Of a stretch of 64,000 bases of DNA, positions 36,741 through 48,760 are shown one piece after another. The first letter of the stretch is position 1. Each line of letters begins with the position of its first letter. The translations under genes and the position numbers were made by a program. Location: positions 13,020,001-13,084,000 of the forward strand of contig OZ316898.1 in assembly GCA_973895155.1 (NCBI GenBank). Direction: 5' to 3'. The notes under the pieces are model-generated. The model ran no database searches, was not told the DNA's origin, and saw nothing but the letters and a program-made list of their open reading frames with translations. The DNA comes from Marsupella aquatica. Lineage: Eukaryota > Marchantiophyta.

Positions 36741-38739
36741 TTGATTTTGTGAGTTTTTCAAGACCAATTTTGCTGGTGCCATAAAAATTGCTGCTTGTGT
36801 TTGTGGCCAAAACCTATGATATGGTGCAATGACTGGCCATGATGACTGTCAATCAGTGAGGTGTAAAGGGTCTCAGGGTTCATGGAAGTTCTAGGGTTCA
36901 TTAATACAGTCCATCCCACATGCTTTTCTGAAGTGAAAAGTTCTAAAAATGTACAACTTATTCTATTAATTCATTAAACAGATTTTTTTAATATAAATCC
37001 GCTGTATATAATGGAGCACCTTTTTCGGCAATGGATAAAGTTGGCTAGATTTCACCTCTCTTAAATTGGCACTTTTGGCAAGAATTGGCTAGGTTTCTTA
37101 TATTACATTACCCAGTTTCCCATCTAACCACATTATTTGACAGTTATCTTTCAATTTAAAATCTAGGGAATCTGACTCGCAGAAATATAAATCTGTGTAT
37201 ATCACAGTGCCAAAGCGCAAAAACAGAGTGCCAAAGGGCAAAAATGGCCTAACCTGGAGACACTATCTCACAACCCAATGAAGGGGGAGAAAGGAAGGGA
37301 AAAGACCCCCAAGAAGACCAGAGTGTCCAACAAGCCAAGGGGCCTCTATGGATATTAGATAATAAATTTACTAGCATCGTCTCTTTACACACAATATGGA
37401 GCGACCCTTGCCAAAAACCCTGAAAACCAATCTTCCGTTAACTGAGAGCCCAGATCAAACAAACCTTGACCACAAAGGTACGTGTGCGCATTCCTTTTAT
37501 CCAAAGTTCACCAACCAGCTCTGAGCAAAAGGTCTGTGCGACAAAATCGACCGTCACTCATACGGCCATCTGGCCCGGTTCGAACCCTGACCACAAGACA
37601 CTGTCGGGCGTCGCCGCTCCCAGCTGCCTTTATCTTCTAAGCGCCACCCAGCATTTATGTGGTCGAGATCGAAGGCCCTCATCCCCCCATCCATTCCGGC
37701 GCGTCACCCCAACCGTCGATTTTAGAATCGCTCATTAATCAGTTGAAACCTTTAATTACCGCACTCTCACCCTGGTACCTAATCTGAGCCTTTGGTTTCC
37801 CAAAGGAACGGCTCCGATTTTCTCGTTATCACGCAACCCCGCAAAGTACAGACTGGGAACAACCTGGAGACACGGACGCCGCAGCACCGTCTCCTGCATT
37901 AACGAATAATATTAACGGCTCAGATAGAAACCCCTAACTTGGGGGACCACGCGCTCCGTTAGATTGGAAAATGACAGGTCAGCCGGGCATTTCCGCCGTA
38001 CCAGGAATGATTGCTATTGTTTATATTTGAATGAGTACATCTAAAACATTATTATATTTAACCTCATGGGGGAAAAGCGAGCGAATGTCGGTTGACAGTT
38101 CTGAAATCTGACTCCTCTTTTTTCTTTCTTTCTGTGCGCTATCTCGTGCGCTATCTCGTGCGCTGTTACTCCATTCAAATTGTACTATTGCCGTTCAAAG
38201 AAATACAGATCAGCTTGTGTTTTAGGTGTCAACATTCACCAGATTTTACCCCACTAACAAATATTGAATTTGAAGCCTCCATGGCCTTTGAAAATTGAAA
38301 TAGACTAATATATTTAGTGTACTTTCAAATGAAACTTTTCATCAAAATGGATGAAAAAATACCATTTAATGTGTGAAGTTTTTAGAATATAGCATGTTTA
38401 TCCTGGAACATGCCTGTTTTTTTTGTTTTGTAGTGATATGTAAATAATTTAATTCATATAAAAGAAATAGGTACATGTAAAGTGTACCCAGAACTGAGAA
38501 GTCAGGTTTAATACCCCTCCACAGGCAAGGGGTGTGGAGGGTATGTGGGTGGCTGGGGTGTAATGGTGTGAGTCCTGGTTAGTCTTCAGCCCCAGGCTCT
38601 CTCCTGGTCTGGTCTGTGTGGGATCCATGGCTGCCCTACAGAATTACATGCTCAGCAGGAGATGTCCATCCCCTGCTGGAAGGGTCTCCTTTTGCTTTTC
38701 AAGGCAAGAAAAAGAAGAAGAAGAAAAAGAGGAGAAACA
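36741..38739. other. Intergenic, no gene seen
   Basis: Short ORFs only. A small repeat of GTGCGCTATCTC lies near 38135-38165, and a purine-rich (AAG)n patch at about 38705-38735. Confidence 0.4.
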
Positions 38740-38742
38740 GCT

Positions 38743-39435
38743 ACTCTAGTTTGAACCCTTGCCAAAAGTGGAGAAAACTAAGGACCCTTCCCCTCACAGT
38801 ACACTCTTCCTAGTCTTGAGACCCCCACCAAAGGGGACACAACAAAGGACCCTTACACTTACAGTACACTGTTGCCTTGTTTGAGACCTCTCTCCAAAGA
38901 GGAGACAACAAAGGACCCTTACAATCACAGTACACTCTTGCTAGTTTGAGACCCCTACCAAAAGGGGAGAAAGTAAAGGACCCTTACACTTACAGTACAC
39001 TCTTGCAACCCCTACCAAAACTAAGGGGAGAAAATAAATAACCCTTACACTTACAGTACACTCTTGCAACCCCTACCAAAACTAAGGGGAGAAAATAAAT
39101 AACCCTTACACTTACAGTACACTCTTGCTGGTTTGAGATTCCTACAAAAAGGCAAGAGAACAACGGACTCTTACACTTACAGTACACTCGTGCTAGTTTG
39201 AGACCCCTACAAAAGGACCCTTACACTTACAGTACACTCTTGCTAGTTTGAGACCCCTACAAAAAGGCAAGAGAACAAAGGACCCTTACAGTCACTTACA
39301 GTACACTATACACTGTCACTACTTTGAGACCCCTGCCAAAAGGGAAGACAGAAAGAACCCTTGCACTTACAGTACACTCTTACTAGATTGAGACCCCCCA
39401 CCCCACCAAAGGCGAGAAAAACGAAGGACCCTTAG
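38743..39435. repeat. Minisatellite, about ten units of about 64 bp
   Basis: ACAGTACACTC recurs about every 60-70 bases, together with GGACCCTTACA and TAGTTTGAGACCCCTAC. Two neighbouring units (about 39000-39120) are nearly identical; others are diverged. A stray partial unit sits at about 39636-39672. Confidence 0.9.
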
Positions 39436-39560
39436 AGCATCCCCACCGGACTCGGTGTCCTGGACACAGTATAAGGGCTTTTTGGCGACTTTAGTGGCAG
39501 GCGGGGCACGATTGGTGTGTACCTGCCGGTAAGGTACCCCACCGGTCTCGCTATTCTACC
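39436..39560 (+). repeat. Possible MITE end (GAGCATCCCCACCGG)
   Basis: Starts TTAGAGCATCCCCACCGG, a terminus type common in small plant DNA transposons. The matching inverted end is not seen, so this is a fragment at best. Confidence 0.3.
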
Positions 39561-41041
39561 ATGTCAAACGGAGCGACTGTGGTCACATCTAGACAACTAG
39601 AGTCCCACCATCTGCTGGCTACAGTCTCTTACAACCTTACACCCTTACACTTACAGTACACTCGTGCACTTACTATTGTAGTAACGGTCAAAAACCAACA
39701 TGTCATCGGATTGCTTGTTCCCTGCGTCGCAAACCCAATCCGCTCCTCCCTCTCTCTCCGTTCTTTGCCTCTCTTGAAATCTCTGCCCCTCCGCCATCGC
39801 TCGATTTCTCCCTTCGCTTCTTCGGAGCTCTTGCGGCCTCGGCTGCAATCGCGCTACCTTACGCAGCTTCGACCACCACGACGCTACTCATCGACGATGA
39901 GAACGTAGTTTTTTTTACAAGATAGGAGTCGAGTCATGTACGAGAGTCCTCCGACTGTAGCACCGTCGTAGAAAAGTTGTCCTGCTACACTACTACTAGT
40001 ACTACTACTCCAATCCATTGCTTTGTCTGGATGCTGCGGGGCTCGCGCTCGCGCCCGCTCCGGCTGCTTCGATTGCGCTCGTCTCGACCCCTCATGCTGC
40101 TGCTGCGCCTTTTGTGCTCTCCTGCTCGGGAGTCTCCAGTTCTGCCTCCTCATCGCCCTGCTGCTGCCACTGTGGTGGAGAGGTTCGCTCTCTCTTCTTG
40201 TCTGGTTTTTGGAGCGAGCTCGGGTGATTGCTTTCTGGATGTGGATCACGGTCCTCAGGAATAGAAGCAGTTTCGAGCCTCGGGTTCGTCAACGAGCACG
40301 ACCCGGACCGGAAGTGCGGGGCGAGGAGCGGGAGGTGGAGAAACTGGCGAAGGGAGAGGGTATGGCAGCAGACGAAATGCGTCGAACGGAGGAGAGAATA
40401 TAGGAAGATAAGGGAAGGAAGGAGGAGGTGGAAGAGGCAGAGCAGGAGCAGGAGGAGCAGGAGCAGAACGTGCGGAAGAGTTGAAAGATAGGGCTTAAGC
40501 TATTGATAGGCTGCACAGAGGAAATACACAGACGGAGAGGGAGTATCGGTCGGTCGGGGTCTCGGAACTGGTGTGCGAGCGCCTGTCCGTGTTTCGGTCT
40601 TCTCCCGTCGGGGTGTGGTGTGAGCGCGAGCCGCATTGGTGTGTGAACACGGGAGAGAGCAGGCGCTTGAGCAATTCAGCAACCGGGGAACGAAGGAACG
40701 AAGGCAGCCAAGGAGAGTTGGGATTTCTTGTGGTTCGAGAGGATAGGAGATTGAAAAAGCTTAGAGTGTTGTCTTAGGGAATTACTTAGCGCTGAATAGC
40801 CATAAGTCCTGCGTGTTCTCTGAAAGGGTTGGCCAACCGGTACGAGGGTGGACGAGACGGGAGGAGACCTGACGGGACTAGGTGAAGGAAAGGATAGGGG
40901 GAGGGTGGACTTGTGTTTCGCCTGAAGTCGAAATCCTACTGCTTAGAGAGCGAGCTCGAGAGTTGGAAAGAGGCGAATTGTGGTAAAAGAATCGTCAGGA
41001 CGGATCGTTTACGAAGCGTCTGTCGGGATTTGGGATCCGAA
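39561..41041 (+). promoter_or_regulatory. Upstream region and leader of the coiled-coil gene
   Basis: GC content rises from about 39700. The sequence is rich in CTG/CTC and GGAG runs and contains several open frames that translate to low-complexity protein without domains. Nothing else is supported. Confidence 0.4.
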
Positions 41042-42154
41042 ATGGGGAATGGAGGGAATTTCGACGTGCCACAGGAGGTGATGGCGGTGTTGCCAGCAGA
41101 TCCATACGAGCAGTTGGACCTGGCGAGGAGAATAACAGCCATGGCGTTGGCGGAGAGGTTGTCGAAGCTGGAGGCCGAGACTGGGAAGCTTAGGGCGAAA
41201 CTGGCAGAGAAGGATTCAGTCATCACCGAGCTCCAGGAGCGCGTCATGGACGCAGAGAGCAGCCTGCAGGAGACCACGAGCCGTCTCTCCTCCGTCCTGG
41301 ACGAACATTCCAAGCTCACCAGCGAGAAGAACTTTCTCTCCAACCAAGTCAAGAAATTGAATCGGGATGTGGCCAAGTTGGAGACATTCAAGCGGACTCT
41401 GATGCAGTCTTTGCAGGACGATGGGGACGATCACAAGGCCGGGTCTGCAGCGGCATCTGCAGGAGGAAGAGACTCATACAGTCATTCACCGTCATTCTCC
41501 AGTGTGCTCGCGGCCAGCAATGCTGCGGCGTCCGTGGAATCGAAGAAGTACAACAATGGCAGCGACTCCTGGCACGGCAGCAGTAGGGCTAGTATCGTGG
41601 AGCAAGAGGAGCAGAGCGAGACGACACCTCTCTCGCATGAATCGAACGAAGTGAAGCACGTGGAGATCGACACCCCGGCCCCTAAGCTACACCAACAATT
41701 AAATCACACCTCTTCGTTACCTTCTCCACAACCTACTGCACAGCAGCAGCCAGCAGCCCCCCCTGCCCATGTTGAATCTTCGAGATGGCAATCGGCCGGG
41801 TCCCCAGAAAGGCCGCCAGTGGCAGAGACCCGTCCGCCCCCAGTCGAGAGCAAGCTGACCATACCACTTTCGTTACCGTCGAGTCGCTCCACGACGGCAC
41901 CCAACTCGCCTCCTAATGTGAATTCCTCGGCAGGACGCACTCCGCGAATTGATGGCAAGGAATTTTTCAGGCAAGCCAGAAATCGCCTTTCTTATGAGCA
42001 GTTCAGCGCCTTCCTGGCCAACATTAAGGAGCTCAACGCCCATCGCCAAACGCGGGAGGAAACTCTAAGGAAAGCAGACAAAACCTTCGGTCCGGAAAAC
42101 AAGGACCTGTACATTGCATTTGATGGGCTTCTGAGTCGCCATCTCTCTACGTGA
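41042..42154 (+). CDS. Plant coiled-coil protein, At4g15545-like
   Basis: 370 residues, no introns in the coding part. The ATG at 41042 (MGNGGNFDVPQEV) is the first in frame and matches the family start; the frame is open upstream but has no ATG. Residues about 30-125 form a coiled coil (KLRAKLAEKDSVITELQERV region). Residues about 130-300 are Ser/Pro/Gln-rich and probably disordered. The C-terminal block (FFRQARNRLSYEQFSAFLAN ... LRKADKTFGPENKDLY) is the family's second conserved domain. These proteins are plant-specific and have no firm biochemical function; I do not assign one. Confidence 0.88.
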   Translation: MGNGGNFDVPQEVMAVLPADPYEQLDLARRITAMALAERLSKLEAETGKLRAKLAEKDSVITELQERVMDAESSLQETTSRLSSVLDEHSKLTSEKNFLSNQVKKLNRDVAKLETFKRTLMQSLQDDGDDHKAGSAAASAGGRDSYSHSPSFSSVLAASNAAASVESKKYNNGSDSWHGSSRASIVEQEEQSETTPLSHESNEVKHVEIDTPAPKLHQQLNHTSSLPSPQPTAQQQPAAPPAHVESSRWQSAGSPERPPVAETRPPPVESKLTIPLSLPSSRSTTAPNSPPNVNSSAGRTPRIDGKEFFRQARNRLSYEQFSAFLANIKELNAHRQTREETLRKADKTFGPENKDLYIAFDGLLSRHLST

Positions 42155-42705
42155 AGAGCAACGATTGAAGTCGTAAGTATTATGATGATGATACGTTGGT
42201 CGGTGGGTTCGTTCGTTGCCGTAGTGTTCTCTTAAGAGGAGGGTACAATGTGTATGTCTGTGTGCATGGAAGGTCGATAAGCTATATGAAATGTTAAGGT
42301 CAGACCTGCCTGACTGGTTTCGTTAACTGTTTTTCTCTAGAAGGCCTTCGTTTCGTGTTGCTAAGGGAATTGAGATGGTTGGAAGGCACATTGGGTGTAT
42401 TGAGGTGTTCAGATGGTTGAGTAAAATTCTCTGCCGTTAACGATCGGAGAGTTGTAGGCATTGTGCGACTGACCTGCCGACCTCCGACAGTTCGCTAGGC
42501 AGCAGCTTGCTAGATACACATGCATATCCTTCTGTCGAGTGTGTGCAACCTTCAGCCAGAAGAGGAGAAAAAACCTAGAAATAAAGTATTTTTTGTCCAG
42601 CCGTTACTGTCTGGAACGTGTAACGCTACTGCTAGCTATTATGGCTAGTAGAGGGAAGGAGGGAGGCAGGAATTCCCGCTGGGAACTTCTTGATTGTGTG
42701 CATGA
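42155..42705. other. 3' flank of the coiled-coil gene
   Basis: Probable 3' UTR and downstream DNA. Confidence 0.4.
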
Positions 42706-42950
42706 GTTGTGTATGGTCTATCCATCTCTGATGCAATCGATGTACATTTTAAGAATTAATATACTAGACCTGACTGTCGCTTGAAGTGTGTATGGTCTAT
42801 CCATCTCTGATGCAATCGATGTACATTTTAAGAATTAATACACTAGACCTGACTGTTGCGAAAAGTATGTGTATGGTCTATCATCTCTGATGTTGATGTA
42901 CATTTTAAGAATTAATATACTATACCTGACTGTTGCTTAAAGTATGTGTC
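42706..42950. repeat. Three-copy tandem repeat of about 80 bp
   Basis: GTATGGTCTA starts at 42711, 42790 and 42871, each followed by CATCTCTGATG, GATGTACATTTTAAGAATTA and the phrase 'ctgactgt.gc'. The third copy has small deletions. Confidence 0.9.
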
Positions 42951-45675
42951 GGTTGATCGTTAATTCATTTCGAATGCTTGAGATTTCCTACACGCAAGGA
43001 TAATCTAGTTATATGTATGAAGCACGTACGAATCTCCCTTGAGTTAGCTCCTTCAACCCATGTACAGCTTATCGTGTAGGTCACAATTCGTTTCAGATGT
43101 CTTCATAGCTGATTCAATTTTGCCGGTACTACTAGCTCGCATTTCCCTTGAGTACTGTCTGTAGACATAAGCTGGTAAAGAGGCTTGTGAGTTGTGTGTG
43201 TGGAATGAAAGTTTATCTTGTTTCGGTTCATTTTCTTGGAAGCTATTTAAGTTAATTATGCAGTTGCTACTTTGATAGATAAAGCACCAAAATTTCTATG
43301 ATTGCTGCGTCGGAGGGCTTCCCCAAATTCTTTCTGTCCTGCAAAGTAATTTCTTCTCAGAATGGGTCCCTGCATTGCAAGCTTCTCCGCTTGTGTCGTT
43401 CCAAAGTTCTACGCAGCAGCTCTCATTAATGCCCTCCCTTGCCGTGCCCTATCTACTCCTTTGTCCTAGTGGCCCTTGCACAGAACAGATGAATGTAGTA
43501 CCTTCTGTCGAGTCTGAAGCTGTGATGCTGGCTGTATAGAAGAGGAGCTACCGAGACATACACGTGGCTTTGATGAATCTGTACAACAGATCCCGAAGAT
43601 CTGTACATTGCAAAACAGATCGAGTTGGTACGAGGCTGTATGGTCTCGGGAAACTCGGATTGGATGTCTTAAGGTGCCTGCGTGAGCAAAATCAGGACGT
43701 CATGAGTTGTTTTCGGGTCAGATTTTCTTGGATTAAGCGTGGAGACCTTCACCTGTTTCTCCTATGCATCCAAGATTTTCATGGTGCTGAAGAGAGTTGC
43801 TGACTCTGATCTGATGCTATTTAAGATTTGTGGACGAACAGCCATAAATCCTGGTCTCAGGAAGCCTAAGGAGGAGATAGCCAGAAATATGCCTAGTCGC
43901 CTACCTTCCTTTGTGGTCCTTTTACTGCTTTGATTTTACGTTGTAAGCTACTGTCACAATTGCTCTCCTCGAGGATTGTAGATGGTACTGGGAGTTCGCT
44001 TTACGTGGCAGTCGTATTGGAAAGCAAGTTCGTCTAGACCATTATGACCAGTCAGATCATTGCACCTGTTAACAGCCGGATTGGAGCTGATGTCTATGAT
44101 GTGAGCAGCAGGCGATGGCAGCACATTGAGATTTTTCTGTTTCCACAGGCCTTTCGACTTGGCTGGTGTCGCTGATTTTCTCTAAACCAGGCAGAAGTGG
44201 ACCTCGGGATATCGCAACTCAGTGGCTAGCAGTGCTTCTATACATACAGAAGAACGGACATCCCCGATTGCCAGGATTTATTAATGCATCGTCAGGAGGT
44301 TTCGATCACCAACACTTTGTTATCCACACCCACCTAGTGGTGTCTCATCAGGATCACAGGTGCAAAGCAAACCATAGAGTAGCTTGGGCGGTGCCTGACA
44401 TGGGTACAATCTACTGGCTGGGAAAGATGCTACAAGCTTTTCCCCTCATGGAAACGATTTCTTCACGACAAATATGATTGGCCTAGCACTGACTCTTGCA
44501 GAGAAATAAGTACTATGTGAAGTCCCGGCGGTGAGTGCTATTCAACCTTCAGGCAACAAAATTCAAAAGAAAAACAAAATCATCGACCCCTAATAGTCTC
44601 TAGACTGAAGAACTGGTGTGGATATTTCCTCTCTGATTCTGTTCCTCTAGCCCGATGATAATCCATTCTCAACCTCCTGTTAGCACGAGACTTTCAGGTT
44701 AATTTCAGCAATGTAGTGATTTCCAGCATGCTTCGAAACAGTCATTTCTTCAGGCACAGAGGCTTGGCTACTTGAACCTTTCCTCCGATCCACCCCTAGA
44801 ATTGACAATCGACTAGTGGTTGTCTATCTCGGCATTGGAGTTGGGGAAATCTGTACAATTATTCCACTTACTACAGCCACATGGGCTTAACTCCATGTCT
44901 CCTGGTAATTGGCTCCTTGAATAGCAGTTGATGAGATTCTCTTTGAACTGGATTGGATGGGTTTAAGCTGCTTGGTGCTGACGTACGGTTTAGGGGAATT
45001 AAGTGGCAGAGGACACTGTCAGACACTGTTATTAAGTCTCTACGTGGCCACAATCGCCGAGCCTATTTTTTGCTCGCTATTGAACGGAAACTTTATGAGG
45101 TAATCTCGAGGGTATCAGTACCATGTCAGCAAAATCATGGTATTTTCTAATACGAGAAAACCCCTAAACATACACCACTTGGCTAGCAAATTTAGTCCCA
45201 TGCTAGCCAAAACTTCCTTTTGCAAGATATTAACTTTTGTGTCATATTGTTCCAAAGCCCAACCTTGGTCTCATATTCTGGCTAGTAAGCTTGCTGAGCC
45301 CTGCACCTAGATTTTCATAGAGTAGAAACAGAGGTAATATACAGACACCGTCAGAGGCTAGCGACCTGGCTGATGAACAAATGCCCAAGAGACTCCATAA
45401 ACTCATACTGAATTGGTGGACTATTGTGACTTGCTAGCAATTGGATTTGCCTCACTAGCAATACCCTTCCTTGCTGGTAAAACTGCATGTGCCTGCATCC
45501 GCCAACCCCCAATAAAAGAGACCAATGGTAAGGGGGCTTCCCACTTCCCATGGGAGCTGAGTCAGTTTTCAGGAACAAGACCAACAGGCTTGCCATCCAT
45601 CACCAATCACTACTTGTGTGTAGTAAAGCTCTGAAAACATGGCCTTGTGGGTCACAATGCCCAACAGAAGAGGGC
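42951..45675. other. Intergenic, no gene seen
   Basis: Short ORFs without domains (for example at 43564-43803 and 44166-44477). No repeat structure that I can define apart from scattered GCTAGC-rich text at 45175-45480. Confidence 0.4.
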
Positions 45676-46010
45676 TTTCAGCTCAAGTTTGAGGGGCTAT
45701 TATTGCCCTGGTAGCAAAGGAGTTGATACACTTTAATCAAAGGGTTTCACTCCGGATATTTTTCTTAATTTTCATTATGTTTCTCATTTCTCCACACTAA
45801 AAGACAAATCCAAATTGCATGCAAGTTCAGATTTTACTTTCTTCACTCAGAGAGACAAGTAGAGGACAAATCTCAAAATGCCCTTTCCCTCCCTTTTTGC
45901 TCCTTTTTTTTGCTTCTGTTTCTCTTTCTTCACATTTGAAGACAAATACACATTTCATGGAGGTCACTTTCTTGACAAAGACACAAGTAGAGCACAAAGC
46001 TCAGAACACC
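45676..46010 (+). repeat. Dispersed repeat family X, copy 2 plus partial copy
   Basis: The left block (GGGGCTATTATTGCCC) is at 45690, and the right block (GCATGCAAGTTCAGATTTTA ... GACAAATCTCAAAATGCC) ends near 45880. The right block is repeated in diverged form at about 45925-46010. Confidence 0.6.
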
Positions 46011-46454
46011 CTGCACTCCGTGCTTGAAAAATCTCGCATGGATTTAATTAAGTACTGTCCACTTCCCTAGGCAGGACTTTGGAGGCACTGTTTGAGACCC
46101 GGTCCATCCAGATTCTCGCTTTTCATCTTGGAGCGGAGGATCATTCCTTTACTACCGAGTCGGGGACTAAAACCAGTGGGTTCGTCAGCAGTCAAACACC
46201 CTCCACTAGTTCAGTGGAGCAGAGGTTCTGTGTTCGTTAGGATTCTGGCTGGATCATTCGAAAGCGAACCCACTATAGAAGTCACAGAATTCTTCGACAT
46301 TACATCTAATTTCATCTCCCTGGAGTATAACTATCACAAGAAACCCTCCCAATTCCGATTACACAGTTTCTCTTGACTCTCCGCTTCTCTTGACCTCACT
46401 TTAAGCTCGGAGACGGCCAGAGAGGAAGAGGAGGGAGGAAAAGAGGAGTTACCC

Positions 46455-47105
46455 ATGGCGATTGAAGGACGAGGAGGTTTAGTTAAGAAGGCAGCATACG
46501 TGCGTCTGGCCACCAAGGGGGATGTTCCAGTGATCAAGCTGCTCATCGAGGGACTCGCTGATTTTGAGAAGCTCTCGGACCAGTGCCATGCTACGGAGGC
46601 AAATCTGGAGTCCAGCCTCTTCCGGCAGCCTGCATTTCTGGGCCCTACTGTGCTCATTCTAGAAATTGGATCGTCGGGCTCTCCTCAGCAGATTTCGTCT
46701 ACGCCCACAGAAGACATTTTCCAAGAGAAATGCCTGGAGGTGACCTTTTCAACTGACATCCAAGACCACTGCGCTGCGTCTTTCATTTCTTCGAAGGATG
46801 AGTCGCGCACTGTGGTTGGGTTTGTCCTTTTCTTTCCCAATTACTCCACATTTCTGGCCAAGAGTGGTATCTACATCGAGGACCTGTATGTGCGGGAGGA
46901 GTACCGGCGGCAAGGGCTGGGCAAAGTCCTGCTGCAGACAGTGGCACAGCAAGCTGCCCTGAAGGGATATGGAAGGGTGGAGTGGAGTGTGCTTGATTGG
47001 AATGTGAATGCAATCAAGTTCTATGAGGCAATGGGCGCCATCGTTCAGCAGGAGTGGAGGATTTGTCGTTTGACCGGAAATGCTCTCCAGGCTTATGCTG
47101 GGTAG
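46455..47105 (+). CDS. GNAT acetyltransferase, NATA1/NATA2 (SSAT-like) family
   Basis: 216 residues, no introns, ATG at 46455. The family transfers acetyl from acetyl-CoA to small amines; plant NATA enzymes acetylate ornithine, putrescine or tyramine. Visible hallmarks: VRLATKGDVPVIKLLIEGLA at the N-terminus; GFVLFFPNYSTF, the SSAT-type strand; YIEDLYVREEYR; the acetyl-CoA P-loop RRQGLG at about residues 150-156; and the closing WNVNAIKFYEAMGA with the conserved Asn and Tyr. Length matches the family. The exact substrate cannot be read from sequence. Confidence 0.92.
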   Translation: MAIEGRGGLVKKAAYVRLATKGDVPVIKLLIEGLADFEKLSDQCHATEANLESSLFRQPAFLGPTVLILEIGSSGSPQQISSTPTEDIFQEKCLEVTFSTDIQDHCAASFISSKDESRTVVGFVLFFPNYSTFLAKSGIYIEDLYVREEYRRQGLGKVLLQTVAQQAALKGYGRVEWSVLDWNVNAIKFYEAMGAIVQQEWRICRLTGNALQAYAG

Positions 47106-48550
47106 TACTGTGTGTTGGGAAGAGGGTTTAGTCGGCTAAGTAGGATATCCTGATAGCCGATTGTGGAAAGGTCAGTGAGATTGCTGAAGCAATTTTGACG
47201 GTGTATTCCAGACAGTAGACGAAGCAAAGCGCTTTTCGGAAACTTTAAATGAACCTAGTTTGTTTACTGGTAACTTTGCAGAGTAGTCACAACTGAGACG
47301 AGGAGATGGTTTGTTTTGTTTGGCACTGAAATTCCTGCAGACTTGCACTTTGAGTCACCATGTTTTATTGTTGAGTGCAATTTCGCCTTTTAAAGTACAT
47401 TATATTTCAATTCTTAATGGGTTCCAGCAGACATGTTAGGCGACTAACAACATACGTGAGTTTCACAGTAATGAAACTGGAGTAGCTGTTCCAAACCGAT
47501 TTCATCTCTTCTCATAATCGGGTGTCCCAAATAATTGAGCTGGAAATCCTGATACAGTGGTAAGCGAAAGTGCTACGAGGGAATCCAGATTTTTTTGTGC
47601 TAGATTGGGATGGCAGACGCACAAAGCAGTGGGACCATGCATGTGACAGTGCACATTTTAGAACTCCCAGTTGAGTCCCTCTCAACTAACCTGCCTTGCT
47701 GCGTTTTTCCTTCGGGCCTATCCTTTTCATATTTTCTTTTAAGGCTGTTATCATTGAGAAAATTGATCTGGGATACCCTTCAAACCATTTCGTATTATAG
47801 CTTGGTCTTTCATGGCAGCACAGGCACTTTGTCATTGAAGGCTTAATACATCTCGTACTCGGAACGACTGAACAGGGAAGGTTCCGAACATGGCGCTGTC
47901 CTGACTTCTATTCTGAGCTTCTGCTGTTTGATTAATATTTCAATGGCCTCATCTGGCACCTTGGATTTGATCCTCAACTTGTGACTTCGGAAGTTTTTGT
48001 GCAAACCTTATAGGAAGGATGTCGATTTGCTTCCCACTTAGTCTGGTGACCGTGTTTCTATCCTGCTCCAAATCTGCAAATGTCTCGAATCCTGGTCAGG
48101 AACATTTAGTATTGTATCGGCCATTGCGTTCCTGTAGTTCTCGACAATGACCAATCTATATCTTTGCGTTTCTCCAGCCAAGACTTCCACGACTAATTTT
48201 TAAATCTAGGGGAGCATCAAGTTACAATGAAACGGTTCGTGTTCACGTCTGTGCTGGAAATCTTCTCTGGGATCTGTCAACAACGGACATATAATGAAAG
48301 AAAAAGAAGATGAATACGGCTCAAATGCACAATGAAGGCGTTGTTCAATTGCTTGTTGATTCCTTGACCAATTTTGGTCCCATTGCGCACTCGGGGGTAT
48401 TCGTAGACATTAACTGCACCCATTCAGTATCATCAGTTGAATTCAATTCAGTACTTCCATGGCCCAACAAACTTCGCGAGATTTCAATACTCACACATGC
48501 ATGCCAGATCTTGTGCACTGCAAATACAGATACAGGAAAGTAAGCAGATG
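47106..48550. other. Intergenic, no gene seen
   Basis: 3' flank of the acetyltransferase gene, then non-coding DNA. Confidence 0.4.
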
Positions 48551-48553
48551 TCT

Positions 48554-48760
48554 GATCAAAATCTCCAATCCTCACAGCAAGGTATTTCGGATGGGACTGG
48601 GGCCCAATTGATATGCTTTTCCTTTTTTTTACAATGCCAATGGGACAAATGCCAGCATCAGGAGATGGACCTCACAAATTTGGTCGATCAAACTCTCCAA
48701 TCTTCACAAGCAAGGTATTTAAGGATGGGACTGTAGCCAAAATGATTTGCTTTTTCCAGA
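48554..48760. repeat. Two diverged tandem copies of about 128 bp
   Basis: TCTCCAATC.TCACA..CAAGGTATTT followed by GGATGGGACTG occurs at about 48560 and 48692. Confidence 0.75.

Noticed and set aside
37570-37590. tRNA-like T-loop text GGTTCGAACCC
   Set aside because: No matching acceptor stem, D-arm or anticodon arm could be built around it.
38743-39435. CRISPR-like regular repeats
   Set aside because: Whole units repeat without unique spacers, and the DNA is plant nuclear; it is a minisatellite.
40018-40636. Overlapping ORFs rich in Arg, Ser and Cys upstream of the coiled-coil gene
   Set aside because: Low-complexity GC-rich leader; frames overlap on both strands and show no domain.
44166-44477. 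103-codon plus-strand ORF with a mixed composition
   Set aside because: No similarity to any family I know and no supporting splice or promoter context.
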